Below, one piece after another: positions 20,086 through 31,710 of a stretch of DNA of 64,000 nucleotides. The position numbers and the translations under genes are program-made. Source of the DNA: Prorocentrum cordatum. Lineage: Eukaryota > Sar > Dinophyceae > Prorocentrales > Prorocentraceae. The DNA lies in contig CAUYUJ010016477.1 of NCBI GenBank assembly GCA_963575745.1, positions 156,501-220,500 of the forward strand, read 5' to 3'. Below the pieces are notes generated by a model that had not been told where the DNA came from, ran no database searches, and worked only from the letters and a program-made list of their open reading frames with translations. Position 1 is the first letter of the stretch. Every line of letters starts with the position of its first letter.

Positions 20086-20114
20086 CCTAGGCCAAAAGAA
20101 CATCCTTCAAGAAA

Positions 20115-20552
20115 ATGAGGCCCTCCGCCGGCCAAAACACACAGAACATGCAAGGGTACCCTCTCCAGGATGCACAACAACAACCACCAAACACCAAGAA
20201 CATTGGGGTACCCTCTCCGAGCCGACCTCGAACTTATACCTCGGTCCGGCCGTACTCATCACATTACTTGAGGAAACAAGCAATTGTCCTCAAGCACTGC
20301 TTGGGGAATGCCGCGTCAGTCGAACAAGACTTCGGGGAGATCTCTGTGATCGCTCTGGACCCCCGCAGCGACGGCTCGACGCAGCAAGGCCCCTCAAGCG
20401 CGGCGGCGCCGACGACGCCTCCCCTGGCGCCAAAAACCGCTGTGACCGACCCGACAGGCCTGGCCCGCTGCTCGGCGGCAAGCGATGGGGGAAGCGAGAA
20501 GGAGAAGGCCTTCCTAGACGAATATAGTTTAACCGATCCCCATCCCCACTAG
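20115..20552 (+). CDS. Hypothetical ORF ending inside palindrome F6
   Basis: An ATG-initiated frame of 145 codons with mixed composition (for example LRKQAIVLKHCLGNAASVEQ). It contains no recognisable motif and its C-terminal 29 codons are the left arm of palindrome F6. It may be an exon fragment, a transposon remnant or chance. Confidence 0.15.
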   Translation: MRPSAGQNTQNMQGYPLQDAQQQPPNTKNIGVPSPSRPRTYTSVRPYSSHYLRKQAIVLKHCLGNAASVEQDFGEISVIALDPRSDGSTQQGPSSAAAPTTPPLAPKTAVTDPTGLARCSAASDGGSEKEKAFLDEYSLTDPHPH

Positions 20553-20869
20553 CGTGGGCTGGGCCCCACTGGCCGAATCACCCCCCTAGATGGGGATATA
20601 GGCCGTATCCTTGGGGTTTCGAGGGGTGTATCCCCAACTGGGGGTGTACTGTGGTGGGTGTCTCCAAGGGGATGAGCATGGGGATGGGGATCGGTCGAAC
20701 GATACTGATTCGAAGGCTCCGAAATCCCACGGCCTTCTGAGACATTTTCGAAGCCTTCCCCAAAAAGGCACAAATAACTTCTCAGAAGGCGCAAAGGTTT
20801 CTGAGAAGCCAGGCCGCCTTCCGAGAAGGCCTTCTCCTTATTTTCCCCTCGCTCGCCGCCGAGCAGCGC
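20466..20869. repeat. Palindromic foldback element F6
   Basis: The left arm at 20,466-20,550 contains GCTGCTCGGCGGCAAGCGA, GGAGAAGGCCTTC and ACCGATCCCCATCCCCA. The right arm at about 20,680-20,869 contains their complements in reverse order. Nested within it, GCCTTCTGAGA (20,732) and TCTCAGAAGGC (20,781) form a perfect 11-bp stem. Confidence 0.75.
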
Positions 20870-20969
20870 CCCTCGAACGTTCCTGGCCGCGCCGCGAGAC
20901 AAGGCCGCCGTGCCAAAAATCTGCAAGTGCTGCTGGCTGGTCTGCGAAATGCCCCCCTGCGAGTGAGCC

Positions 20970-21138
20970 AATACAGTCAACCCGTGTAGTGCGGATGCGC
21001 GGTAAGGATGCAAGGGCCTTGGAGGACCATGTCGACACTTTTGCGAGCGCGAAAATGGCAAAGGATGGGCCGAGGAGGCAAGGATGCAAGGGTACCCTTA
21101 GAAGGTTGTCCATCCTTACTATGCGGGTTGACTGTAAA
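20970..21138. repeat. Palindromic foldback element F7
   Basis: TACAGTCAACCCG at 20,972 with AAGGATGCAAGGG is mirrored by AAGGGTACCCTT, CATCCTTACTATG and CGGGTTGACTGTA ending at 21,137. Only one copy was seen. Confidence 0.65.
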
Positions 21139-21469
21139 TGCCACACGAACATCGACCATTCCAAATCGATCTCGCTCCCCATGCCTTGCGGCGCATCCTC
21201 GTCATCCTTGTTGCGGTCGGCTGGCAAGTCCGCGGTCCCCTCGCCCCAGCCCCTGGCGCGTACGTTTTGCTCTGAGAAGTCATGCGCGAATGGTCAAACA
21301 TACTGCTTGATTTCACGTAGGGTTGTACTTGTACGTTGCATGGAGGCCCTTCTGGCCACAGCAACTACGGGAAACATACTGTACCATGTGCACCCCGTCA
21401 TTCAAAACACGTGCATGTTTCGCCCCGCGCAGATAAACTTGCCATTGCGTACGTTCGCGACTTGTCAGG

Positions 21470-21780
21470 AAATCATCGCAAACAACGGGGCGACATTCAC
21501 GCGCGCGCGTCTCGAAATCCTTGAGCAACCTTAGGTTTCGCGGGTCTTTCAGAACAGGGTGCCCCGAACTCACACCAAAACATATGGTTCTGCAAATTGA
21601 TATTTCAAACCTACCTCCCCCCATCCCGCCCAGGATTATCGCCCCCCCCCGGTTCGGATAGTGCAGCTTGCATGTGGTACTGCTCCATCGGTCATTTTGG
21701 GTACGAAGCCGTGTCGTCCTAGCTAGACCTGCCCCCTTCCCCTCCCCCCTCATCCCTGGCAAAAACTGCCGCGTGTGCGC
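21470..21780 (+). repeat. Upstream companion segment of the ~0.6-kb repeat
   Basis: A CGCGCGCGT, TTAGGTTTCGCGGG and GGTGCCCCGAACTCACA block corresponds to the companion segments near 8,560 and 8,850. It is followed by about 160 bases with no recognised feature. Confidence 0.45.
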
Positions 21781-22445
21781 GCGCTCGTCTATCGCGAATT
21801 AAGGGTTTCCAAACATCTATTGCACAAGGTGCGACGCAATCGATGCGGCGTCTCACGCGCACCGACATGTTTTAAACTGACATTTAATTTCGTCTGGATG
21901 TCAATATCGAGTTCCCCGAAATCGTATGAACGACACTGGTTTACCAACGTGCTTGTCAAAAACCAAGCGTGCGCGGGCCCTTCGCGCGCGCGTGCCGAAA
22001 TCGGTCGAACGCCTTTGCGTGATTGGGGGGGGGGGGCGCGCGATCCCTGCCGACAGATGCCAGGCAGGCCACTCGCGCGTGTTGGCTTCGCGCGCATGCC
22101 GAAATCTTTCCGAAACCTTCATCTCTGACGCGTGGGCGGCGCCATCGTCGTCATCGGCGTGATCAGCATCGGCGCCGTCAGTGGCCTTGCCGTCGTTATC
22201 GTCATCATCATCACGATCATGGCTACAATCATCGTGCCCGCCGTTGTCGACATTGCTGCGATGCCGCGCCCGCCCGAATCACTGACTCGCACTGCATGCC
22301 CAGGCCAGCGCGGCCTGCGAGCCGTGCTGGGAAGTCTCCAGCGGTCACCGCCGCCGCGGCCGCCTCGGCCGCGCCAGACTAGATGGCCGCTCTGTTCGCG
22401 AGCTTGCGCGCGCTAGCGCGGCCGCAGCGATGCGACAGCTGGCGC
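21781..22445 (+). repeat. Dispersed ~0.6-kb repeat with hydrophobic frame, copy 3
   Basis: Contains the G homopolymer (22,024-22,037), the GCATGCCGAAATC block and the GTCATC-rich part. The plus frame at about 22,145-22,265 encodes VVIGVISIGAVSGLAVVIVI and further hydrophobic residues, then PRPPESLTRT. Unlike copies 1 and 2 this frame continues open into a Pro/Arg-rich stretch. Confidence 0.6.
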
Positions 22446-22499
22446 CGAGCAGTCGCCGCGCCCCCAACACCACCCCCTGCAACAAAAGAAACATCATAC

Positions 22500-23210
22500 A
22501 CGCGCGATTATCGAACATCATCCATTTTCGAGAAGCCAAGATAACAACGAATTGCACGCGCGCGCTTTCGCGCGAATGTGCCGGACTTATCCAACACATT
22601 TCCGTTCCGTAAAGATTTCAAAACCGGGCGCCCCGACGACACAACACAATTCATAATGTTTGCATTTTTCTGGTAAAGATAACAACTAAAACTAACATAT
22701 AAACACATGTGTTTCTTTTCTGTAAAAAGCCTGCGCGCTCTCTTGCGAGTTCTTAAGAAACCCATCGGCTTTTCCACACGTTCTTGAAATTCGACCAAAC
22801 GGGCCTCTCGCGCGCGCATGTCGAAATCATTCGAACGCCCTTGCGCGCGTGCTGGGGGGGGGATCCCTGGCAAATAACACCATGCGGGCCACTCGCGCCC
22901 GTCGGCCGCGCGCGCATGTCGAAAGCCTTCTAAAGCCTTCATCACCGACGCGTGGACACCATCATCGTCATTGGCGTGATCAACATCGGCGTCGTCAATC
23001 GCCTTGCCGTCGTCGACGTCGCCATGATACCGCGCCCGCCCGAACCACCGACTCGCACTGAAGTTTCCACGCGCCACCGCCCTGCGAGACGCGCTGGGAA
23101 GTGTACGCTAGCGCGCCGCAGCGATGTGCCAGATAGCGACAGGCAGGCATCACAATTTCTGCCGCATGGGTTTAGCAAACCAAATTGCGGGTGGGTAGGA
23201 TGATTGCTCG
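22500..23210 (+). repeat. Dispersed ~0.6-kb repeat with hydrophobic frame, copy 4
   Basis: Colinear with the others but the hydrophobic stretch is shortened by about 60 bases (IIVIGVINIGVVNRLAVVDV then PRPPEPP at about 22,965-23,050). It ends with CCGCATGGGTTTAGCAAACC, matching 8,205-8,225 and 9,528. Confidence 0.6.
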
Positions 23211-23234
23211 AGCAGTGGAGTTGATAACTCGCTG

Positions 23235-23365
23235 CGAACGACAACTAATTGCACCACACAGGTTGTACCACGTAGCTTGCACCACATAGTTTTGACCACG
23301 TGTAGATTGTACCATGTGGCTTGCACCACATATACGGCACCACGTCGATTGCACCACATGGTTAA
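23235..23365. repeat. TTGCACCACATAG minisatellite
   Basis: About eight imperfect units immediately downstream of repeat copy 4, as at 9,610 after copy 2. Confidence 0.85.
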
Positions 23366-23479
23366 AACGCACTGTGAGGGCCCATGCTGGCAGATATTCC
23401 CAAATCAGCGCTTGCACTAAGAAGGTCCCGTCGGCTATAGGAAAAATGAGCCAATGTACGGCGCCGATTTCGGCAAGCG

Positions 23480-23600
23480 GCCGGGTTCTCGGTCCCAAGT
23501 TCCCGGGTTCCAGGGTAATTTCGGTGGGAAGCCAAGTTCCAAGATTCTCGGTTCTGGGTTCGGAGTTCCCGGCTTTGTGAGGTTCCCGGGACTTCGAATT
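23480..23600. repeat. GTTCCCGGGTTC-type repeat
   Basis: GGTTCTCGG, TTCCCGGG and CAAGTTCC words in irregular tandem. A related stretch is at 24,160-24,240. Confidence 0.6.
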
Positions 23601-23814
23601 CTTGGTTGCGGTCAGATGCCCAGGTCCTTTCGGCCAGGGTCAACATGATACTGTAGGTCGTACATGTTGCAATACGTACCAGGTCGTAGAAACCATAGTT
23701 GAGATATGACATGATTTAACATCTGGTATGCACATGTATATACACATATATAACTGAACAGAAAGATTCGTGAGTTCATTGTGCAATCGGTCAAATATCC
23801 AATACAGATGAAGG

Positions 23815-23854
23815 CGCGTAGAGAGAAACATATACATAGAAAGAGAGAGAGAGC

Positions 23855-23900
<46 letters not shown>

Positions 23901-24000
23901 AAGAGCGCGAGAGAGAGAGAGAGCAAGAGAGAGTGTGAGAGAGAGATAGAGAGAGAAAGAGAGAGATAGAGAGAGAGAGAGAGAACGAGAAACATAGAAG
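23815..24000. repeat. GA microsatellite
   Basis: Interrupted GA dinucleotides. Confidence 0.9.
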
Positions 24001-24439
24001 AGAAAGAGGGAGAGAGAGACGGATACATAGAGACAGTACACAGTAGGGAGTGGGAATGGAGAGCAGTTTCCACATACATGCTTGCATCGAATGGGGTCCT
24101 GTTGGACGATGAAATAGTAGGCTAAACAGGCGGGGTCATTATTGTTGGGCGGTTAAGTTCCAAAATGAACGGCTTTAGGCTCCGGGCCGACTTCGGTGGG
24201 CGGCCAATCTCCCGGGTTCCCTGTTCGGGGCCCAGGGTTCATGTTGTGGTGGAGCCTTCAAGTATTCGAAGTGTCCTTGCTTGTGCGAGCGGGGTCAAAG
24301 ATATCGTAAACATATATTAAGATCGTAATTCGTGATAGGGAAAAGACATTTGAGAGGCAGAAGTCATAGTTGAACAAAGATGATCCATAGTAGAGGTTAG
24401 GGGACAAAGTGTATCGGAGGTGAGGGGGTGAGATCGAAG

Positions 24440-24763
24440 TGGAACGGAGAGCCCCCCTACCGGGAAATCGATTTCGGTTTCGTGTTCGTGCGTGCCGTGC
24501 GTGCGGGCGAGGCGAAGCTGCGTGGGCGGGCGAGAAGAAAGCCTCCTGTGGCTGAGGCGCGGCCGGACCAAATGTCTCCCTTCCGGGCGGCCGGTGGCCC
24601 GCGGTGTCCCGCCGGTGTCCCGCTGGTGTCCCGTGTGGCTGAGGCGCGGCCGGACCAAATGTCTCCCTTCCGGGCGGCCGGTGGCCCGCGATGTCCCGCC
24701 GGTGTCCCGCGGTGTCCCGCGCGGTGTCCCGCGGTGTCCCGCCGGTGTCCCGCGGTGTCCCGC

Positions 24764-24855
<92 letters not shown>

Positions 24856-24977
24856 CAAGATGATGATGATGATGATGATGATGCTGATGATGATGATGCT
24901 GATGATGATGATGGTGATGCTGATGATGATGATGATGCTGATGATGATGCTGATGATGATGCTGATGATGATGATGC

Positions 24978-25026
<49 letters not shown>

Positions 25027-25225
25027 CGAGTGAGATCGAGTGTGAGATAGATCGAGTGAGATCGATTGTGAGATCGATTGTGAGATCGATCGAGGGAGAT
25101 CGATCGAGCGAGACCGATACTGAGATCGATAGTGAGATCGATAGTGAGACCGATCGATTGAGACGTTGGTTCCTCCCCCCCCCCGAACCTCCTTATCACC
25201 CGAAGGGTGGTCGTATAGGTATCGA
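24440..25225 (+). repeat. Compound repeat G, copy A
   Basis: In order: an ATCGATTTCGGTTTCGTG start, a GTGCGGGCGAGG block, an ~86-bp direct duplication (GCGCGGCCGGACCAAATGTC at 24,559 and 24,645), and GGTGTCCCGC minisatellite. Then come about 260 bp of GAT repeats (24,764-25,025), GAGATCGATCGAGTGA repeats, a C-rich run and ATCACCCGAAGGGTGGTCG. Copy B with the same order but no GAT expansion is at 26,055-26,552. Confidence 0.8.
24764..25025. repeat. GAT microsatellite expansion inside compound repeat G
   Basis: Almost pure GAT for about 90 bp, then GAT with occasional CTGAT. Copy B of the compound repeat lacks it, so it is probably a local expansion. Confidence 0.95.
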
Positions 25226-25494
25226 CTTTTGAGGGTATACACGGTGAGCATGGTGGTAGCACTTGATAGAGGGAGCGGGAGGGAGGGGGTAGAGAACGAT
25301 AAACGAGAGATATGTGTCTATGTATATAGTTATGTAAAGAAGGATAGCAATATCATGAACTAGTGTTGCAACAACTGTTGGATACAGTATGGAACGGTGG
25401 GTGGCGAGGTCAGAATGAGAGGGTTTATCATACATAGAAAGATTGCATACAAGAGAGCATGGGGCGAAGCTGGGTATAAAGAGAACGATATCTC

Positions 25495-25641
25495 TCTCTC
25501 TCTCTATATATATATAAAGAAACAATCGGTGTATATATATAGAGATAGAGAGAGAAAACAAAACAAGAGAGAGAGAGAGAGAGAAAGGGAGAGAGAGAGA
25601 GAGAAAGAGCGCGAGAGAGAGCGAGAGAGCAAGAGAGAGTG

Positions 25642-25696
<55 letters not shown>

Positions 25697-25749
25697 AAAG
25701 AGAGAGAGACATACATGTACATAGACTTGTGTATATATACATAATATAT

Positions 25750-25787
<38 letters not shown>

Positions 25788-25881
25788 TAGAGAGAGATAA
25801 ATATATCACAAAAAAGGAGAGAGAGACAAAACAACATGGAGAGAAAGAGAGACGGAGAGAGAAAGAGAGATGAGAGAGAGC

Positions 25882-25921
<40 letters not shown>

Positions 25922-25945
25922 AAGAGAGAGAAACATAACAACTTT
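25495..25945. repeat. GA / TA microsatellite cluster
   Basis: CT, TA and GA runs with short unique interruptions. No gene was seen in 25,226-25,494. Confidence 0.9.
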
Positions 25946-26054
25946 GAGTATCTGCGCACACATGTTAAAACAATTGAGAGAAGGCCTGAGACAATACAGA
26001 GCGCAGGGCGACTTCGAGGGCGCGCCAAACCAACAGACTATCTGTATCGGAAAT

Positions 26055-26552
26055 TGGGGGCGAGCTCGCCCCGTCGGGGAATCGGTTCCGGTTTTGGTTT
26101 CGTGGCGTGCATGCGGGCGAGGTGGAGCTGCGCGCGCGGGCGAGAGGAATGAAGCCGCCGCGGCTAGGGCGAAATGGAGCTCGATGACTCCGCGCCCCCT
26201 GGTTGGCCGGCGATGGCCACGGGGTGTCCCGCCAATGTCCCGTGGTGTCCCCTAGTGCGGTGTCCCGTGGTGTGCCTTGGGGTCGAGTGTGCACCCGATA
26301 GGGAGATCGATAGGCACACCGATCGTGTGATCGACTGTGAGATCGATTTCTGGTGATATCGATGGATGGAGGGTTATCGGTCGTGAGATCGATGAGTCGA
26401 TAGAGAGTGATATCGACAGATAGATGGCCGAACAAGTGCTCAGTGGTGCCCAACTGGTTTCCGCTGGCTCCGAGCCGACCCCAATCGCACACCGAAAGCT
26501 GAACTCCCCCCCACAACCCCCTCATCACCCGAATGGTGGTCGTATAGGTATA
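26055..26552 (+). repeat. Compound repeat G, copy B
   Basis: Same order as 24,440-25,225: AATCGGTTCCGGTTTTGG, ATGCGGGCGAGGTGGAGC, GGTGTCCCG words, then GAGATCGAT repeats, a C-rich run and ATCACCCGAATGGTGGTCG. Confidence 0.75.
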
Positions 26553-26673
26553 GGAGATTTACAACAAGGCCGGCACGGAGTGCATGCGAAACTTACAGGA
26601 CATTGGCTGATGTGTTTTTCCCTGGCGCAGTGTTAACACCAGTGCAACTAGTATGCACGTTCCCTACACAATA

Positions 26674-26867
26674 GAAGAAGAAAAAACACATAGGCATAAA
26701 CTCTTGGCGCTCCGCGCGGATTTCTTGGATTCGCGCTGGACCCCCCTCCCTTGCGCGCGGAGCGCGCCAGGGGCGGCGCCGCAGGCGCCGCCGGGGGGCC
26801 CAGGCGCGGATCCAAGAAATCCGCGCGGAGCGCCAAAAGTTTATGCTTATGTGGTTTTTTCTTCTTC
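26674..26867. repeat. T-shaped palindrome F1, copy 2 (complete)
   Basis: The outer stem is perfect for 27 bp (26,704-26,730 with 26,810-26,836) and continues weakly to GAAGAAG (26,674) and CTTCTTC (26,867). Enclosed are hairpin B (CCCTTGCGCGC, loop GGA, GCGCGCCAGGG at 26,748-26,772, one mismatch) and hairpin C (GGCGGCGCC, loop GCA, GGCGCCGCC at 26,772-26,792). The stem differs from copy 3 at paired positions that change together. Confidence 0.9.
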
Positions 26868-26939
26868 GATGCAATGCGTCTTGCTGGGAATTCTTACTTG
26901 GCTCTCTTAAGTCATTGGATGGGCTTCCTGGGTCATCGC

Positions 26940-27190
26940 CACTTTGGCGCCCGCGCTCGCTCGCAGGCGTCCGGTGCGCCGGGAGGGCATGCCGAGGTCC
27001 CTCCCCGCTGGCGCCCCTGCCAGCTCTCGGGCCCCTCTTGGGCGCCCCGTGCGCTCGGTGGGCGTCCCGCGGATTCGCCGCGTGGGCGCCCGCGCCCGCT
27101 GGGTGGGCGCCTCGGGGGGCTCCCCGTGCGCTGGGAGGATTTCCAACAAGGTTTTGCCTCTTGGGGCGCCCCGTGGGCGCCCTGGGCGCT
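26940..27190. repeat. GGGCGCCC-rich array
   Basis: Low-complexity GGGCGCCCCGTG and CTTGGGGCGCC words related to the other CTTGGGGCC arrays. Confidence 0.6.
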
Positions 27191-27194
27191 TACA

Positions 27195-27618
27195 CCGCAC
27201 AGCTTGCGCAGCACAGCTTGCGCCACATAGCTTGCGCCGCATGGCTTGCAACGCACAGCGAACACCACGTGGCTCACACCACATAGCTTGCACGACATGC
27301 CTGGTACCACCTGGCTTGCACAGCGTAGCTCACACAGCATAAGATAGTACACACCGTAGCTCGCACAGCATAAGATAGTACACACCGTAGCTCGCACCAC
27401 ATAGCTTACACAACATAACCTGCAGTACATAGCTTGCACAACATAGCTCAAGCCGTATAGCTCACACCACGTAGCTTACACAGAAGAGCTTGCACGACAT
27501 CGCTTGCGCAACACAGCTCAAACCACGTACATTACAGCACAAAGCTTGCGCATCAGATATTATTTTCACCCCCGCAGTGTAATAACTTTGTGTCTTGGGT
27601 CCACGCTGGCTAGCATAT
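27195..27618 (+). repeat. TAGCTTGCACCACA minisatellite with GGGTCCACGCTGGC border
   Basis: About twenty 17-20-bp units. One longer subunit (CAGCATAAGATAGTACACAC) is duplicated near 27,325 and 27,367. It ends at GGGTCCACGCTGGCTAGCAT (27,597-27,616). Confidence 0.9.
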
Positions 27619-27619
27619 A

Positions 27620-28919
27620 GAAATGACTGTCCGTAAATACGTACAGTTGTGGAATTACACGTAGTGAAGCCTCACGAAATTGCAGACGAGGTGGGGGCCA
27701 CACAATGCATCGGTTGCCCAGCGCTGATCCTGATTCAGTTCGAAGTAAATAGGACGTCACTGGCACCTCGATGTGACGTTGAAGGCACGGCAGAAGCGAT
27801 AGACGTGGGCGCTCACCACATGGGGCAACACAAATGGCATACGCACTTCCGAGCCCGATGGTAACGCGAGGCGACGGGGAAGGCGTGCCTGTGATAATCA
27901 ACAGGAGCATGTGCAACAATACACAAGCGGAGAGGAACTCAAGCGAGGCAACCTGAGCGCTCCGGTGGCGGTGCCGTTGGAGTCCCTGAGTGGCACGTCT
28001 AAATATACGCTATCATATGTTTCTCTGTCTCTTCCTCCTTGTTTCTCTGTCTCTTCCTCCTTGGCCATCCCTCGCCCCTTGATATAAAGTACGGATCAGG
28101 AATGAATGGGGACAGGGCAACGGCGAGGAGTAGGGAGGGGGAAGTGTGGCGGCGCGCGCCCTGGCCAATACTCTGTCGTGGCAGGCTGCGGGGAAGGTGC
28201 TGGCTGGGTGAAAACGAAGGGGATGCGAGAACTACTCGAAGGACTCCCGAACTCATTCCTCTTCTCTCTGGCTCTGCAGACGGCGACTGCTGAGCCTCGT
28301 CTCTCTGGCTCTGCTGGTGCTTTGGCTACTGGCAGGCCCAATCCCCCTCATGCATTATTGCCTGCTCCTTCGGTTTTAGACTCCAAGGTGTGGCCGTCGA
28401 GACACACGGTGCCAAGGATACATGCCAAGTAAGGCTAAATCCTGAAATTGAGTCGCATGGCAGCTGCGAAGAGCGGTGTGGCCTCACCATGGGTGCTGAC
28501 CAGCAGCGCCGCGCAGGGCAGCCTGGCCCGGCTGGCGCGCCCCCACCGCAACTGTGCTACACAACGACTTGGACATGGCCCGACTGGGCCGTGCTCGTGC
28601 ACAGAGCAGTGCGAGCTGGCAGGCCGGTTTCTTATCTGATGTGCCTGCCGTACCTATTCTGCTCCGCCCCTCTGGCAGCGGCACACGAAGGACTCGACCT
28701 CCAACTGCTCTCGCCAGATGTAGGGAGCGGCGCGTGGTCCCGATCCCGCGACCTTCATGTTTTTCTTGCTGCTGGCAATGCGTGTTGCGAGCGACGAAGT
28801 TCGAGCCCCAACCTCAAACGAGCTCAGCTGTTCGAACGGACGCGTGTAAGTCGATTCTGGCGCGTCACACTATCTGCCGAAGCGCTTCAACACATCAATC
28901 CCCGGCCCGCGGCATACAC
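27620..28919. other. Non-repetitive stretch, no gene recognised
   Basis: About 1.3 kb of mixed composition. A two-copy TCTCTGTCTCTTCCTCCTTG lies at 28,021-28,061. Two plus-strand frames are open across 28,390-28,920 but run on into the CA tract and carry no recognised motif. Confidence 0.4.
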
Positions 28920-30390
28920 ACACCACACACACACACACTCTCACGCAGACTCACACACACACACACTCGCACACACCCACACACCCACACACCCACACAC
29001 CAACACACCACACCACACCACACCACGCCACACCACACAACACCACTTCACACCACACCACACCGCACCGCGCCGCACCGCGCCGCGCCGCGCCGCGCCG
29101 CACCGCACCGCACACCCACCCGCCCACACGCGCGCACGCGCGCAGGAACCGCATGCACGCACGCACGCACGCACGCATGCACATACACGCACACGCACAA
29201 ACACACACACACACATTCACACAAACACATTCACACATTGCCACACACGCAACACACAACGCACAACCGACAACACACAGCACACAACGCATAACACACA
29301 ACACAACACACACCACACAGTCAAACACGCACACTCACACACGCACGCACGCACGCACGCACACACAGAGGCACACACACACCTACACTTACACTTACAC
29401 AAACGCACACTTACACATAGAGACACAAACAAAACACAAACACACAAACACGCAAACACAGAAACACGGAAACACACACAAACACACAAACATACACATA
29501 CACGCACACACACACACACACGCACACACAGCACACACGCAGGCGCGCACGCACACACACACACACACACGCAAGCACGCACGCACCAACACAAACAAAA
29601 CCACAGGCACAAACAAACACACAAACACAACTACCAAACAATAAAAACAACACACACGCAAACACAACAACAACCACACGCACAAACACAAGCACGAGCA
29701 CAAGCACACGCACAAGCACACGCACAACCACAAACACAAACACAGCCACACACGCACGCAAACACAACCACAACCACAAGCATCAACACACGCACAATCA
29801 CAAGCACAACTACAAGCACAATCACAAACACAAGCACAAGTACAAACACACACAAACATACACGCAAACACACATACAAACAGAAACACACACAAACACA
29901 AAGACAAACACAAAAAAAAACACAAACACAAACACGACCATGACCACGAGCACGAGCGCGATGACGAGCAACAACACGCACAAGCACAAGCACAAGCACA
30001 CGCGCAAACACAAGCACAAGCACAAGCACAAACACACACAAACATACTCACAACACACACATATAAACACAACCACATACAAAGCACAAGCACAACCATA
30101 CGCACAAGCACAAGCACAAGCTCACGCACAAGCACACACAAGTACAAGCACAAACACAAACACAAGCACAACCACAAAAACCACACACAAACACGCACAC
30201 ACACACACACGCACACAAGCACACACGCACACACACGCATACGCGCACACACGCACACGCACACGCACACCCACACCCACACCCACACACGCACACACAC
30301 AACACACATAGACACAACACACACCGACACACACAAGCACATACACACAGACACACACGCATACACATACACATACACATACACGCACCC
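28920..30390. repeat. 1.5-kb CA-rich cryptic microsatellite
   Basis: CACACA, ACAAGCACAAGC and CACACGCA words fill almost 1.5 kb. All three plus-strand frames and all three minus-strand frames stay open for hundreds of codons because stop codons are nearly absent from such sequence. Confidence 0.95.
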
Positions 30391-30956
30391 AGAACAAGGC
30401 CAATCACCATCGAATCGGGGAAGCGGATCTGATCGTGCGTCGGATCAGGCCGCATGGGCACGGAATCGAAATCGAATCGGATCGGCTGCGCCATGATGCA
30501 CAACAACGCCATGCAAACATCGGGCCGCATTGGATCGCCAGAATGTCGGAATCGAACCGGACCGACAAGAATCTATACTGGATCCAAGCGATCGAGTCGA
30601 AATGGATCCCGTCCAGGGTGACCCTAGAAGGCTCTTGGCCGCGTCCCCCGAGCCTTCCCAACTCCTGGTCCAACGGCCCCGCAAACTCCCGAGAGGGCTC
30701 CAGGATGGGTCACGAGCGGTCCAGACCGGCCCGAGGTATGCATCTACGAGGCCCACAGGCGCCCACAATGCTGCTCGAGTGCCGCCAAGACAGCCTTGAG
30801 GACACCAAAGTTGCTTCTGCGGGCTCCAGAGGCGCTGAAGATGTTCCAAAACGCTCGACAATGACAAACATTTACGCCCGAATGCTCCCCCGGTTGTTGC
30901 CGATCCTGCTTGATGACCACACAAACCAATAGCTGAGACAGATTTTGAATACACGT

Positions 30957-31394
30957 TTATCCACACAAACGTTTTAAAAAGGAAAGTGGCAACGATGACT
31001 CGCGAGAGGCGCCGACAATACATCCACAATGATGCCATGACATGGGTCTTGACTCTACTGCTTTTCCGCAATCTGACTGCTCATCTACAGTGCTGACACT
31101 CCGCATGTTGCCATGTCTCCAACTCTGTCCATCCGTTTCCCTCCTGGCAACGGGATGCTCGCGGGCCTCCTCTGGGCCAAAAGGGCCCTCCTGCGCCTTG
31201 AACCAGAAAGGGGCCACAATCCCAGCGTGAACCAAACACATTCGCTGCCGAACAAACGTGGTATGATTAGAGGTCAGCGCCAAACAAATTAAGCAATGCG
31301 CGATACGCATGCACCCCGCGATAGTACGCCGAACAGAATACACGTGAACACGCGCGAGGGCTCGAGCTCGAGGAAGCGCCGTGCATATGTGCAA
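30957..31394 (-). CDS. Hypothetical ORF in non-repetitive DNA
   Basis: A minus-strand frame of 145 codons in low-repeat DNA, with mixed amino acid composition (for example FWFKAQEGPFGPEEAREHPV). No family is recognised and no start context or leader is evident. It could be an exon of a split gene. The wider 30,391-32,880 region is otherwise non-repetitive and has no other supported gene. Confidence 0.18.
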   Translation of the reverse strand: MHICTALPRARALARVHVYSVRRTIAGCMRIAHCLICLALTSNHTTFVRQRMCLVHAGIVAPFWFKAQEGPFGPEEAREHPVARRETDGQSWRHGNMRSVSTVDEQSDCGKAVESRPMSWHHCGCIVGASRESSLPLSFLKRLCG

Positions 31395-31514
31395 ACCAAC
31401 GGCATGCGAGTCTGACCATCAGCCGACAACACTTTGTGCTTTAAAGTCCGCTCGTGTAGTGGCCTGCTCATTTCTGGCTTCGCAGATGGAGCGATTACGC
31501 TTGCATGCTGGGTG

Positions 31515-31710
31515 CTCACTGAAATACACGTCGGTCGGAAGAAATAGGTAAAAACATGAAATCGGAAGGCGGATCAAGTAGATTGGGTTCAAGCCGTCCC
31601 AGAGGATAACAACACACAACAAAAACATATCGATTCTTGAAGTCGGAAGGCGCTTTAAGTAGATTGGAACCAGGGGGTGCGACAATACCTACTTTCAACG
31701 ACCGGCGTGT
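31515..31710 (+). repeat. Dispersed repeat H, copy 1
   Basis: Contains TCGGAAGGCG and AAGTAGATTGG twice in tandem (31,562 and 31,645), then ACCTACTTTCAACGACCGG. The same order occurs at 33,640-33,800. Confidence 0.65.

Noticed and set aside
26674-26867. tRNA or other structured RNA gene at the T-shaped palindrome
   Set aside because: The fold has only two internal arms, a stem much longer than an acceptor stem and no anticodon-like loop or internal promoter boxes. It is annotated as a palindromic repeat instead.
28390-30384. Open frames of 300-500 codons on both strands through 28.4-30.4 kb
   Set aside because: They are translations of a CA-rich tract in which stop codons are almost impossible. 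All six frames are open and none has complexity or motifs.
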